Shown in pieces: positions 51,094 through 60,642 of a DNA stretch of 64,000 nt; within the stretch, counting starts at the first letter, position 1; every line of letters begins with the position of its first letter. A program made the position numbers and the translations under genes. The DNA is taken from assembly GCA_902810075.1 (NCBI GenBank), contig LR778135.1, positions 1,674,001 to 1,738,000 on the forward strand, given 5' to 3'. Source of the stretch: Ruminococcaceae bacterium BL-6 (GTDB taxonomy: Bacteria > Bacillota > Clostridia > Oscillospirales > Acutalibacteraceae). The notes under the pieces are model-generated. The model did no database searches. It was not told the origin of the DNA and worked only from the letters and a program-made list of their open reading frames with translations.

Positions 51094-52500
51094 TCAATGA
51101 TTCGAGGATTTCTGTTTGGATTTGATGTACTCGTCGATGGAACGGGCGGCGTGCTTTCCCTCGCCCATCGCCAGGATCACGGTGGCGGCGCCCGTCACGG
51201 CATCCCCGCCGGCAAAGACCCCTTTGCGGGTGCTTTCCAGCGTGCCCTCATCGACAACGATGCAGCCGTGGCGGTTCACTTCCAGCCCGTTGGTCGTCTT
51301 ATGGATCAGCGGATTCGGGGAATTCCCGATCGCCATGATGACACAGTCGACGGGAATCCGGAAGTTGGAGCCTTTGATCTCGACCGGCCTGCGCCTGCCG
51401 CTCTTGTCCGGCTCCCCGAGCTCCATTCTCACGCATTCGATTTCGGTGACCCGCCCGTCCTTGTCTCCGTGGATCGCGACGGGGTTGGTCAGAAGCTGGA
51501 ACTGGATCCCCTCTTCCTTTGCGTGATGGATCTCCTCGCGGCGGGCGGGCATCTGCTCCTCCGCGCGGCGGTAGACGATATGGACCTCCTGCGCGCCGAG
51601 GCGCTTCGCGCTGCGGGCCGCGTCCATGGCGACGTTCCCGCCGCCGACCACCGCCACGCGCTGCGGGTGGATGATCGGCGTGTCGTACCCCTCGCGGTAC
51701 GCCTTCATCAGATTGATCCTCGTCAGAAACTCGTTGGCGGAATAAACGCCGACCAGCCCCTCGCCCGGAATGTTCATAAAGCTAGGCAGGCCCGCGCCGG
51801 AGCCGACGAACACGGCCTCGAACCCCATCGCGAACAGCTCGTCGACGGAAAGGACCTTTCCGATGACCATATCGGTTTTGATTTCGACGCCGCTCGCTTC
51901 CAGCGTCTCGATCTCTTTCTGGACGATCTCTTTCGGAAGGCGGAACTGTGGGATCCCGTACATCAGAACGCCGCCGGCCGTGTGGAGCGCCTCAAAAATC
52001 GTGACGGAGTAGCCGAGGGCGGAAAGGTCCCCCGCGCAGGTGAGGCCCGCCGGGCCGGCGCCGACCACCGCCACTTTGTGTCCATTCGGCTCCGCATGTT
52101 GCGGATGGCGCTCGCGGTTTTTCATGTACCAGTCTGCGACATACCGTTCCAGGCGCCCGATGCCGACCGGCTCGTTTTTGATGCCGCGCACGCATTTCTG
52201 CTCGCACTGGGATTCCTGGGGACAGACACGGCCGCAGACCGCCGGAAGCGAATTCGTCGAAGTGATGATCTGATAGGCCTTTTCGATGTCTCCATCCACA
52301 ATGCAGCGGATGAATTCGGGGATCCGCACGTTGACGGGGCACCCGCTCATGCACGGCTTCGACTTGCACTGAAGGCATCTTTTCGCCTCCTCCAGCGCCA
52401 TCTCGTCGGTATAGCCGAGCGAAACCTCTTCAAAATTTTTGCTGCGGACGTTCGGGTCCTGTTCCGGCATCGCCGTTTTTTTCGGGGCCATATTAGGCAT
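51094..52500 (-). CDS. nfnB: NADP-dependent ferredoxin:NAD oxidoreductase large subunit (NfnB/GltA-like)
   Basis: 468 residues from ATG 52500 (GGGAGG, 8 bp). N-terminal cysteine pattern for two 4Fe-4S clusters (CLQCKSKPCMSGCPV and CGRVCPQESQCEQKC), then FAD (VAVVGAGPAGL) and NADP (VAVVGGGNVAMDAARSAKRLGA) binding. With its partner it forms the electron-bifurcating NfnAB transhydrogenase, or is the small subunit of glutamate synthase; the paired upstream gene favours Nfn. Confidence 0.88.
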   Translation of the reverse strand: MPNMAPKKTAMPEQDPNVRSKNFEEVSLGYTDEMALEEAKRCLQCKSKPCMSGCPVNVRIPEFIRCIVDGDIEKAYQIITSTNSLPAVCGRVCPQESQCEQKCVRGIKNEPVGIGRLERYVADWYMKNRERHPQHAEPNGHKVAVVGAGPAGLTCAGDLSALGYSVTIFEALHTAGGVLMYGIPQFRLPKEIVQKEIETLEASGVEIKTDMVIGKVLSVDELFAMGFEAVFVGSGAGLPSFMNIPGEGLVGVYSANEFLTRINLMKAYREGYDTPIIHPQRVAVVGGGNVAMDAARSAKRLGAQEVHIVYRRAEEQMPARREEIHHAKEEGIQFQLLTNPVAIHGDKDGRVTEIECVRMELGEPDKSGRRRPVEIKGSNFRIPVDCVIMAIGNSPNPLIHKTTNGLEVNRHGCIVVDEGTLESTRKGVFAGGDAVTGAATVILAMGEGKHAARSIDEYIKSKQKSSNH

Positions 52501-53341
52501 GGTCCACACCTCCCATCAGGCGGCAGTGATATTCGCGCGTCGCTTCGTCCTCCTGTTTTTTGTATGTTCTGGAGCGCAGGATCGCCTCATCAAAGTCCAC
52601 CTTTTGCCCGTCGAAATCGGGTCCGTCCACGCAGGCGAATTTGGTTTCGCCGTCCACAGTCAGGCGGCATCCGCCGCACATTCCCGTTCCGTCGATCATG
52701 ATCGGGTTCATGCTGATGATCGTCTTGATCCCGTATTTCTTTGTCAGGTTGCACACGGCCCGCATCATCACCAGCGGCCCGATCGCAATCACCAGATCGT
52801 AGCCCGCCCCTTCCTCGATCCGTTTCTGAAGGGCGTCCGTGACGAATCCCTTGTTTCCGTTGGAGCCGTCATCCGTCATGATGACAAGGCGGTCGCTGGC
52901 AGACCTCATCTCGTCCTCGAGGATGATAATCTCCCTGTTTCGGAAGCCGGCGATCATATCGACGCTTGTCCCAAGCTGATGAAGCGCCTTTGCCTGGGGA
53001 TAAGCGATGGCGCAGCCCGCGCCGCCGCCGATGACCGCGGCCTTTTTGTAGCCTTCCAGTTCGGAGGGCATTCCCAAGGGCCCGATAAAGTCGAGGATAG
53101 CGTCCCCTTTGTTGAGCTGATCGAGCATCAGAGTGGTTTTCCCGACTTTTTGGAATATAATGGTGATTGTTCCCTTCGCCCGGTCGTAATCCGCGATGGT
53201 GAGGGGAATTCTTTCGCCGAATTCATTGACACGCAGGATGATGAACTGGCCGGCCTTCGCTTTTTTGGCGATAAACGGCGCTTCGACGACCATTAAGGTC
53301 ATGGAATCGTTCAGCCTGCGCTTTTCCAGAATGGAGTACAT
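52493..53341 (-). CDS. nfnA: Ferredoxin:NADP oxidoreductase small subunit (NfnA)
   Basis: 282 residues. FAD domain with RVNEFGERIPLTIAD, NAD-binding GGGAGCAIAYPQAKAL, and the 2Fe-2S ligands in DGTGMCGGCRL and FACVDGPDFDG. Overlaps nfnB by 8 bp. Together they couple NADH and reduced ferredoxin to NADPH formation, typical of fermentative Clostridia. Confidence 0.9.
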   Translation of the reverse strand: MYSILEKRRLNDSMTLMVVEAPFIAKKAKAGQFIILRVNEFGERIPLTIADYDRAKGTITIIFQKVGKTTLMLDQLNKGDAILDFIGPLGMPSELEGYKKAAVIGGGAGCAIAYPQAKALHQLGTSVDMIAGFRNREIIILEDEMRSASDRLVIMTDDGSNGNKGFVTDALQKRIEEGAGYDLVIAIGPLVMMRAVCNLTKKYGIKTIISMNPIMIDGTGMCGGCRLTVDGETKFACVDGPDFDGQKVDFDEAILRSRTYKKQEDEATREYHCRLMGGVDHA

Positions 53342-53380
53342 TCAGACACTTCCTTTATCGAGAAATCATATTTATTCTTT

Positions 53381-53408
53381 ATTATACCATGAATACGGAC
53401 CAGAGCAA
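53381..53408 (-). promoter_or_regulatory. nfnAB promoter
   Basis: Minus strand TTGCTC (53408-53403), 16 bp, TATAAT (53386-53381) with a TGG just before it. Confidence 0.65.
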
Positions 53409-53532
53409 CCATTTTAACACGGAAAATTTTCAAACGCACAAAGCTCATCATGGTTCCATGTTTTCTCAGGCATCGAAGGCTTTGCCTTTGATTGAGGCTA
53501 TTACAACTCTTGTAATCCGCTGGTTTTCAAGC

Positions 53533-53569
53533 GGAAGGCCCGGTTTTCTTTTCGAAAACCGGGCCTTCC
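53533..53569. terminator. Terminator downstream of spoIVA
   Basis: GGAAGGCCCGGTTTTC (53533-53548) pairs with GAAAACCGGGCCTTCC (53554-53569), a 16-bp perfect stem. Confidence 0.9.
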
Positions 53570-53586
53570 ATCTCCATTTTATTTTT

Positions 53587-55065
53587 TTATAGAATGATGC
53601 AGATCAGGCCGTTGCAGCCTTCGTTGATGATGCGCTCGATGGTTTCCTTCACTTTCTCCCTCGCATCGGTCGGCATGCGGTAAAGCTTGTTATGCATCCC
53701 CTCGTTGACCAGCTCGTGCAAAGATTTTCCGAAAATATTGGATTCCCAGATTTTTCCCGGGCTTTCCTCGAATTCCTTCAGAAGGTAGGTGACCAGGTCT
53801 TCGGACTGCTGCTCCGAACCGACGATCGGGGTGATTTCCGTCGAAATTCTTGTTTTCATCATGTGGATCGACGGGGCGCTCGCCTTGAGCCGGATCCCGT
53901 ACCGGCCGCCCTGCTTGATGATTTCGGGCTCCTCAAGCGACAGCTCGTCGGTCGTCGGCATCACGATTCCGTACCCGGTATCCTGTACATCCTGATAGGC
54001 GTCGCGGATTTTATCGTACTCCTTTTGCATCTGCGCCAGATTGAGCACAGAGGTCAGAAGGTCGCCCTCATCCTTGATATCCAGCCCGGTTTTCTCCCCC
54101 AGCACACGGTAGAACAGGTCCTGCCCCAGCTTGATCCCGATACGGGCGTGGCCGGTCCCCAGATCCACGGCAAGGGTCTGCGCGTTGTCCACGTATTCGC
54201 ACTTGGCGACCTCGTCGATGATCCCGGCGACCTCGCGGATTTTGGATATTTTGGCGGCCGCCTGCTGGATGCTGGAATACACGGCCGAACGGAGCCAGTG
54301 GCTCTTTTCGAGGGAAGACAGCCAGTGCGGCATGTCGACCTTGATTTCCTTGACGGGGAACTCGAACAGGATTTTGGAGAGGATCCCGCGGATCTGCTGC
54401 TCCTCGAGCTCCAGGCAGTTGACCGGCATGACGGGCACCTTGTATCTTTTCTGCATCCCTTCCGCCATCGACTGCGCTTCCGGGGAATCCGGGAACGTGC
54501 AGTTCAGAAGGACGATAAAGGGTTTTTTGATCTCCTTCAGCTCGTTGATCACGCGCTCTTCGGCTTCCTCATATTCCTCGCGCGGGATTTCGCTGATGCT
54601 CCCGTCGGTCGTGATGACGAGGCCGATGGTGGAATGCTCGGTGATCACCTTCTGGGTGCCGATTTCCGCCGCCATGTTGAACGGAATCGGCTCGTCGTAC
54701 CAGGGGGTGCGGACCATGCGGGGCATTTCGTTCTCGATATACCCCAGCGCGCTGGGCACGATATAGCCCACGCAGTCGATCATGCGCACCTTGAACGTGG
54801 CGTTGTCGTCAATATGTACCGTAACCGCCTGTTCCGGAATGAACTTCGGCTCGGTGGTCATAATCGTCCTGCCCGCGGCGGATTGGGGCATTTCGTCAAT
54901 GGCCCGGTCGCGCCGGTAGCTTTCATCCATATTCGGGATGACGACGGTATCCATGAATTTTTTGATAAAGGTCGATTTCCCGGTCCTGACCGGACCGACG
55001 ACACCAATGTAAATGTCACCGTTGGTGCGTTCTGAAATGTCGCTGTAAATATTTCGCTCTTCCAT
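53587..55065 (-). CDS. spoIVA: Stage IV sporulation protein A
   Basis: 492 residues. ATPase that polymerises around the forespore to form the coat basement layer. Walker A GPVRTGKST near 24-32 in the N-terminal GTPase-like domain; a conserved C-terminal part for binding SpoVM and the coat morphogen. Standard length. Followed by a strong terminator, preceded 44 bp upstream by the SipL gene, its known partner. Confidence 0.97.
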   Translation of the reverse strand: MEERNIYSDISERTNGDIYIGVVGPVRTGKSTFIKKFMDTVVIPNMDESYRRDRAIDEMPQSAAGRTIMTTEPKFIPEQAVTVHIDDNATFKVRMIDCVGYIVPSALGYIENEMPRMVRTPWYDEPIPFNMAAEIGTQKVITEHSTIGLVITTDGSISEIPREEYEEAEERVINELKEIKKPFIVLLNCTFPDSPEAQSMAEGMQKRYKVPVMPVNCLELEEQQIRGILSKILFEFPVKEIKVDMPHWLSSLEKSHWLRSAVYSSIQQAAAKISKIREVAGIIDEVAKCEYVDNAQTLAVDLGTGHARIGIKLGQDLFYRVLGEKTGLDIKDEGDLLTSVLNLAQMQKEYDKIRDAYQDVQDTGYGIVMPTTDELSLEEPEIIKQGGRYGIRLKASAPSIHMMKTRISTEITPIVGSEQQSEDLVTYLLKEFEESPGKIWESNIFGKSLHELVNEGMHNKLYRMPTDAREKVKETIERIINEGCNGLICIIL

Positions 55066-55109
55066 TTTACCTCCCCCTCAGGCAGAGAATTTTGATTGAT
55101 CGGGAACGC

Positions 55110-56648
55110 TTACATCGGAATCAGCAGCATCCCCCTATTCTCAACGGAATCTTCGGCCAGCTCGTTTTCCTTTTTGATCGCATCCACCGAGGTACAGTAG
55201 CTGCGCGCGATGTCCCAAAGGTTTTCGCCGGCATCCGCGAAGTAGATGGTCAGCGCGGCGGACGCATCCTTTTGTTTCGGGTGGGTCTCATCGGCGCTGA
55301 TGTCGGAAATCATTTTGCAGCTGCTCCGCAGGAATACGGCGGCGGTAAGCTTCAATTCCGCTTTGATCTCGATGCCCGAGGCTCCGGTGATCCGGTAGCT
55401 GAGATTATTGACGTTCACCCTCGGGTCGCATAAGACGCCCGCGGGCTTATTGCTCCAGTCGTGGCTGGCGGCGAAATCGACAACCCGCTCGAAATAGAAG
55501 GGCTTTCCCTCGCCGTTCAGCGCCAGCAGGCAGAGATTGATCTTTCCGGTGAAAGAGAGGCTTCCGTTGTCTTCTTCGGCCGAAACGTTGCTCATCTCGT
55601 TCCACAGATCCACAACCTTCGAGATTCCGGCTTCGCCGAGGTCGAAGCTGTTCTTCTGGGTGTTGTTGTCGCTGACGATTTCGACCAGGCGCGGGATCAT
55701 CTTGGACTGATAGTCGAGGGAGAGATCGTAATCCGTGGAATAGGCGTCGGTCACGACGGAGACTTCTGTATCCTCATAAGCCACAAGATTGGCGGAAAGC
55801 TTGACGTCCGCCTCGAACAGCGTGTTTTCGCCGGATGAATCGTTTTTGATCTGAACATTGAAGTTCGTCACATCCACGTTGACATCGCAGACGCTTTCCT
55901 CCTCCACGCCGTCGCAGTCCAGCATCTGGCTGTACGGGATCACATATTCCATCGCTTCCGGCATCACGTCCTCCGCTTCCGGCGCATACAGAAGCTTCAG
56001 GCTGACTTCTCCTTTTAAGATCACCTTCCCGGAAACAACTTTGAAATCCTGGACATTGGCATTGGCCCCGGAACGGATGATCGTCTGTGCCGGCGGCTTT
56101 CCCTCGCCGATTTCCAGCACTTCCGTCACCGGGAACTGCTGCTGGGAAACGGCGTTTACCCTGCTTGCCGGAACAGACTCCACCTTTTGCTGGATGTCTT
56201 CCCCTTCAATGCCGGAAACCACCTGGTTTTCCGTCTTGTCTACCACTTTCGCGCACACGGAAAAAGCACCGTGAATATCCAGACGGCGCGGGCTGGTGGC
56301 GCGGCAGTTAATATATTCGACCCTCGTTTTGGCAAAGGCAACCGCATTTTCCGCCGTCCGTTTCAATGTGATGGAAGCGGAGAAGGGCTTGGTGTTTTCA
56401 CAGCATCGGATGCAGCATGCGCCTAAATCCAGATACAGCACCTTAACGGTCGCGGAGCCTTCGACTTCCAGGTGGTCCCCCAGAATATTCCGGCTGGTAA
56501 TGCAGGGGTAGACCTGACATTTTAAAATGCGCTGAATATCCGGGCAATAATCAGGGAGGCTGAAATCCAGGTCGATTGGCTGCTCCTGGCAGCCGTCAAA
56601 AATAACTTCATTGGCACTGATCGTCTGCCGGTTAAGCGTATACTCCAT
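55110..56648 (-). CDS. sipL: SipL-like spore coat morphogenetic protein (SPOCS/DUF3794 plus LysM)
   Basis: 512 residues. Repeated DUF3794/SPOCS segments (about 30-440) and a C-terminal LysM domain (about 460-510, YFADAGENLWDIARSYCTSVDAIKKEN). This is the architecture of Clostridioides difficile SipL, which binds SpoIVA through its LysM domain and does the job of Bacillus SpoVID. Direct adjacency to spoIVA supports the assignment. Confidence 0.87.
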   Translation of the reverse strand: MEYTLNRQTISANEVIFDGCQEQPIDLDFSLPDYCPDIQRILKCQVYPCITSRNILGDHLEVEGSATVKVLYLDLGACCIRCCENTKPFSASITLKRTAENAVAFAKTRVEYINCRATSPRRLDIHGAFSVCAKVVDKTENQVVSGIEGEDIQQKVESVPASRVNAVSQQQFPVTEVLEIGEGKPPAQTIIRSGANANVQDFKVVSGKVILKGEVSLKLLYAPEAEDVMPEAMEYVIPYSQMLDCDGVEEESVCDVNVDVTNFNVQIKNDSSGENTLFEADVKLSANLVAYEDTEVSVVTDAYSTDYDLSLDYQSKMIPRLVEIVSDNNTQKNSFDLGEAGISKVVDLWNEMSNVSAEEDNGSLSFTGKINLCLLALNGEGKPFYFERVVDFAASHDWSNKPAGVLCDPRVNVNNLSYRITGASGIEIKAELKLTAAVFLRSSCKMISDISADETHPKQKDASAALTIYFADAGENLWDIARSYCTSVDAIKKENELAEDSVENRGMLLIPM

Positions 56649-56716
56649 AAAGGTTCTCTCCTTTTCCTGTTTCTAACTAATTTCTATTCGCATCCTGTCC
56701 CGGATATGCTAAAAAT

Positions 56717-56760
56717 AAAAGAAAAGTACCGGCCGCCGCAGCAGCCGGTACTTTTCTTTT
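56717..56760. terminator. Bidirectional terminator between spoVM and sipL
   Basis: AAAAGAAAAGTACCGGC (56717-56733) pairs with GCCGGTACTTTTCTTTT (56744-56760): a 17-bp stem whose A/T ends provide T runs on both strands. It sits just after the spoVM stop. Confidence 0.9.
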
Positions 56761-56845
56761 ATTCCTCTTTCGCTTTTGCAATATGGAAAAACTTTCTCAG
56801 GAAGAACCCAACCAGCCCGGAACTCTTGACAACGACGACTTTCAT
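56759..56845 (-). CDS. spoVM: Stage V sporulation protein M (28 aa)
   Basis: 28 residues beginning MKVVVVKSSGLVGFFLRKFF: a short amphipathic helix with lysine/arginine on one side. SpoVM senses convex membrane curvature on the forespore and anchors SpoIVA. Synteny supports it: in Bacillus spoVM lies just beyond thiN in the prpC-prkC-rsgA-thiN run, as here. ATG 56845 is chosen (GGGAGG 8 bp upstream); the ATG one codon earlier is possible. Confidence 0.85.
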   Translation of the reverse strand: MKVVVVKSSGLVGFFLRKFFHIAKAKEE

Positions 56846-56868
56846 CATGAAGACCTCCCAGTTATGTT

Positions 56869-57015
56869 TCAGGAATAAAGAAGCGCCAGACCAAGCGCTA
56901 TGATGATGACCGCCATGATAAACATGGTCAGCCCCGTGGGGCAAAAGCAGGAGATAACCAGGCCGAGTCCGAAAGCGACCGCGTAGTAGGCTTTGTTGTT
57001 GCACCGTTTCTTCAT
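56869..57015 (-). CDS. Small two-helix membrane protein (48 aa), unknown
   Basis: 48 residues: MKKRCNNKAYYAVAFGLG then hydrophobic segments around a CFCPTG turn. GGCGGTG upstream of the start. It sits between thiN and spoVM and may be cotranscribed with spoVM, so a sporulation role is possible but unproven. Confidence 0.6.
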   Translation of the reverse strand: MKKRCNNKAYYAVAFGLGLVISCFCPTGLTMFIMAVIIIALGLALLYS

Positions 57016-57087
57016 CGCACACCGCCCTAAACACAGAGTAAGACTTTGGTGGTCATCTCACCGTCTTTAGTACAGTATATACACAAA

Positions 57088-57720
57088 TCAGAAATTTGGT
57101 TCCAACACGATAATCAAAGCCGTTCCGCTGTGCAGGATCACCTGCGCGTAGTCCTCCGCGATGCTGTTGCTCACTCCCAGGGGGTCATACGAATAAAGGG
57201 TGTGCTTCATCAGCGGGTATTCCAGCCCGCGGTAGCTGACCGTGCAGCAGGAAGATCCGAACGGAAAAACGGAAATACCGCAGCCCTTCATCCGGGTCAG
57301 GCGCAGCTTTCCGCCCGTCATCATAAAAATTTTACAATTGTCCCCGAAGATCACGCCCCTGTCGCTCTGCGCCGCAATATACTGCAGCGCGCAAAGGCTG
57401 GCGAAGGAATGGTCGAACCGCTCGCCGCCCAAAATGCCGAACAGGGAAAAGTCGTGGTATCCGCGCCGCATGGCCTCTTTTATGGCGAACATCGTATCCG
57501 TGTCATCCTTGTGGACGGACAGGCGCACCGTTTCCACTTCCGGCGGCGGGGATGCCTTCGCCGAGTCGAAATCCCCGACGATCAGATTCGGCCGGATTCC
57601 GGTTTCAAGGGCGGTATCCAGCCCCCCGTCGGCACAGACGACAAAAGAGCCGACGCAGTATTCTTTGAGCAACCCGGTGTTTTTGACGGGCACCGAGCCG
57701 ATAATGGCACAACGCTTCAT
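57088..57720 (-). CDS. thiN: Thiamine pyrophosphokinase
   Basis: 210 residues from ATG 57720, overlapping rsgA by 4 bp. Transfers pyrophosphate from ATP to thiamine. Family motifs VVCADGGLDTAL, LIVGDFDSAK, DDTDTMFAIKEA and GGERFDHSFASL. The Bacillus cluster has rpe between rsgA and thiN; it is missing here. Confidence 0.94.
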   Translation of the reverse strand: MKRCAIIGSVPVKNTGLLKEYCVGSFVVCADGGLDTALETGIRPNLIVGDFDSAKASPPPEVETVRLSVHKDDTDTMFAIKEAMRRGYHDFSLFGILGGERFDHSFASLCALQYIAAQSDRGVIFGDNCKIFMMTGGKLRLTRMKGCGISVFPFGSSCCTVSYRGLEYPLMKHTLYSYDPLGVSNSIAEDYAQVILHSGTALIIVLEPNF

Positions 57721-58604
57721 TTTAACTGCCAGTCCTTTATTTTCTTGATTTCCTCGTAGATGGCCGCATAATTTTCGTATCGGGAAGGATGGATTTTCCC
57801 ATCCCTCACCGCCTGGATCACGGCGCACCCCTTTTCACAGGTATGGGAACACGACGCAAACCTGCACTGATTCAGGTACGGACGGAATTCCCGGAAATCG
57901 AACGGCAGGTTTTCCCTGTTGAGGATCGCTCCCCGCTCTACGTCGATGGAGGAAAACCCGGGCGTATCCGCCACATAGGTGTCCCCATCCAGCTTCAAAA
58001 GCTCCACCTGGCGCGTGGTGTGGCGCCCGCGCCCCAGCTTCCGGCTGATCTCGCCGGTCTTCAGCTTCAGCTCCGGGCAGATCCGGTTGAGCAGCGAGGA
58101 CTTCCCGACGCCGGAATTTCCGGTGAACGCGGAAATTTTCCCTTTCAGGAGCGCGCGCACCCCGTCCACCCCTTCCCCCGTCACGGAGGACACCGCAAAA
58201 AAGCGGATGCCCGCAGCGGTATAGATCTGCCGCAGGTCTTCCCCATCGTGCAGGTCCGTCTTGGAAACGACCACGACCGGCTCGATCTCCCTTTCCTCGG
58301 CGGCAGCGATCATCTTGTCGAGCAGCAGGGTGTTGGGCGCGGGGTCGCTCACCGAAGCGACGAGAAAAAGAAAGTCGAGGTTCGAAATCGGCGGCCGTGC
58401 CAGAAAATTTTTCCGCTCACGGATCTCGTCTATCGTGCAGGTGCCGTCCGGCCCGATCCCGATGGCCACCCGGTCGCCCGCCAGCGGGGTGATCCCCGTT
58501 TTCCGGAAGATGCCCCTGGCTTTGCATTCATATATCGTATCGGCGGCTTCTACATAATAGAAGCCGCCGATCCCCTTTCGCAGCAACCCTTCTTCGGTTC
58601 TCAT
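57717..58604 (-). CDS. rsgA: Ribosome small subunit GTPase RsgA
   Basis: 295 residues. Circularly permuted GTPase in 30S maturation: N-terminal OB fold, then G4 VVSKTDL, G1 GNSGVGKSS, G3 DTPGFSS, and a C-terminal zinc finger (CRFASCSHTCEKGC). Coupled to prkC (shared base at 58604) and thiN. Confidence 0.96.
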   Translation of the reverse strand: MRTEEGLLRKGIGGFYYVEAADTIYECKARGIFRKTGITPLAGDRVAIGIGPDGTCTIDEIRERKNFLARPPISNLDFLFLVASVSDPAPNTLLLDKMIAAAEEREIEPVVVVSKTDLHDGEDLRQIYTAAGIRFFAVSSVTGEGVDGVRALLKGKISAFTGNSGVGKSSLLNRICPELKLKTGEISRKLGRGRHTTRQVELLKLDGDTYVADTPGFSSIDVERGAILNRENLPFDFREFRPYLNQCRFASCSHTCEKGCAVIQAVRDGKIHPSRYENYAAIYEEIKKIKDWQLK

Positions 58605-60619
58605 CAGGGCGCCCTCGTAATTCCGCTGTTATTGCCATCCGACGCGCTCGGGTCACGATAAGGATAAGTTTCCTTCTGCTCCGGCTTGCCGGTGTCGAAG
58701 TTCAAAGTAAAGACATTGTATTTCTGGTTGTCGAGCTGAATGATCAGCGTTTTCTGTCCGGAAGATCCCTTAAAGCTCATCTGATAGACCCCGTTGTAAG
58801 AGGGATTCACCGTCTTTTCCGAAGACAGCGTCCCGTCGAGATACGCTTTCAGCGAAATATCATGAGTGACGTCTTTCGGAAGCTGAACGAAAATATCGAT
58901 CGATTTCTCACTCTTTTTCCCCGAGCTGACGCTGATCTGCACCGAAGCGCCCTTCGCGACCTTCACTCCCGGCAGGGGCGAGGTCTCGATCACGACGTCC
59001 TTCGCCTTGTCGCTGTCGTCCACATAGATGATTTTCTGGTCCACCGTAAGGCCGACCGCGAGAATATCCGATTTTGCGGCGTCCAGATTTTTCCCGATCA
59101 CCGCGGGCACGCTGATTTCATCCGAGGCCGGCCCCTTGCTGACGTAGAGCTTCACTTCCGTGCTGCTCTGCACGACCTCGGTCCCCTCGTTGGGGTCGGA
59201 GCTCTTGACGTAGCCGGCGGCGGTCTGGTCATCTTCCACCGGATAGACGGTGTATTTCAGATTCAGCTCTTTCAGCTTGTTTTCCGCTTCCTCCTGTGTC
59301 AGGCCGACCAGCGGAGGAATGGTCACCTTTTCGCTCGCGCCGTTGACCGTCAGGGTGATGTCCGCATTGGCCTTGACCTTCTTTTCCCCCTTGGGGTTCT
59401 GGTCGAGCACAACGCCCTCTTCCTTGGTGTCGTCGGTGGCGTATTCGATGGTGAAATGAAAATTCTTGTATTTCTCGTTTGCCTGGATGTCGCTGAGCTT
59501 CTGTCCGACAAAATTCGGCAGGTCGACATCCTCCGCCTCCTGATTGCTGCATCCGCGCATCACGGCCATGATGCCGAAAATCACCGCCGCTAGCACGAAC
59601 GCGGCCAGGATTCCGCTGATGACGAGGGAGGCCGTGGACTTCTTCTTTTTCTTTTTCGGCTTGGAGAAGTCCTCCTCGTATTCGTAATTGTCGTCGTAGC
59701 CGACCGGCTCGGCGCCCCGCACCGTATTGATGGCATCCACATATTTGGTCGGCTTTTCATCGACGAAATATTTGTACTGGAAGCTGATGCTGGGGTTTCT
59801 GCGGAACTGCTCGATATCGCGCAGCATTTCGGCCGCGGACTGGTACCGCTGGGATGCGTTTTTCTGCATGGCCTTCAGCGTGATCTCCTCAAGGCCCTCC
59901 GGAATGGACGGGTTGATGTCCCTCGGGGGCTTGGGATCTGCCTGAAGCTGCATGATGGCGACCGAAACGGCGTTGTCCGCTTCGAACGGAAGCTGGCCGG
60001 TAAGCATTTCGTAAAGCATGACGCCGACGGAATAGATGTCGGATTTCTCGTCCGTCAAATCGCCGCGCGCCTGCTCCGGCGCGATATAATGGACAGAGCC
60101 GATGGCCTTGTCGGTCATCGTATGCGTCTCGTTGCGGGAAAAGCGGGCGATGCCGAAATCCGTCACCTTGATGGTGCCGTCCTGAAGCAGCATGATGTTC
60201 TGGGGCTTGATGTCCCGGTGGATGATCCCTTTTTCATGGGCATGCTGCAGCGCGCGGAGGATCTGGACTGTAAAATGGATGGCTTCCTTCCATTTGATGA
60301 CCTTCTGCTGATCCAGATATTCCTTCAGCGTGATCCCGTCGATATATTCCATGACGATGTACTGGATGCGGTCGCCGAAGCTGACGTCATAGACCTTGAC
60401 GATATTCGGGTGCGACAGAACGGCGATCGCTTTGGATTCGTTTTTGAAGCGGCGGATAAATTCCTCGTTTCCCAGAAATTCATCCTTCAGTATCTTAATG
60501 GCGACGGTGCGGTCATCAATAATATCATAAGCACGGTAGACAACGGCCATGCCGCCCATACCGATTCGTTCATGGATCTCGTAGCGGCCATCCAGCCTTT
60601 TTCCGGTATACCTATCCAT
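58604..60619 (-). CDS. prkC: PASTA-domain Ser/Thr protein kinase PrkC
   Basis: 671 residues from ATG 60619 (GGAGTG upstream). Cytoplasmic kinase domain (about 12-270: VAIKILK, HRDIKPQN, DFG, APEQARGD), a lysine-rich juxtamembrane stretch, one transmembrane helix near 340-360, three PASTA repeats (about 370-570) that bind muropeptide or lipid II, and a C-terminal extracellular domain of about 90 residues. In Bacillus PrkC signals spore germination from peptidoglycan fragments. Confidence 0.95.
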   Translation of the reverse strand: MDRYTGKRLDGRYEIHERIGMGGMAVVYRAYDIIDDRTVAIKILKDEFLGNEEFIRRFKNESKAIAVLSHPNIVKVYDVSFGDRIQYIVMEYIDGITLKEYLDQQKVIKWKEAIHFTVQILRALQHAHEKGIIHRDIKPQNIMLLQDGTIKVTDFGIARFSRNETHTMTDKAIGSVHYIAPEQARGDLTDEKSDIYSVGVMLYEMLTGQLPFEADNAVSVAIMQLQADPKPPRDINPSIPEGLEEITLKAMQKNASQRYQSAAEMLRDIEQFRRNPSISFQYKYFVDEKPTKYVDAINTVRGAEPVGYDDNYEYEEDFSKPKKKKKKSTASLVISGILAAFVLAAVIFGIMAVMRGCSNQEAEDVDLPNFVGQKLSDIQANEKYKNFHFTIEYATDDTKEEGVVLDQNPKGEKKVKANADITLTVNGASEKVTIPPLVGLTQEEAENKLKELNLKYTVYPVEDDQTAAGYVKSSDPNEGTEVVQSSTEVKLYVSKGPASDEISVPAVIGKNLDAAKSDILAVGLTVDQKIIYVDDSDKAKDVVIETSPLPGVKVAKGASVQISVSSGKKSEKSIDIFVQLPKDVTHDISLKAYLDGTLSSEKTVNPSYNGVYQMSFKGSSGQKTLIIQLDNQKYNVFTLNFDTGKPEQKETYPYRDPSASDGNNSGITRAP

Positions 60620-60642
60620 AAAGCAACACTCCAATCAAACGG

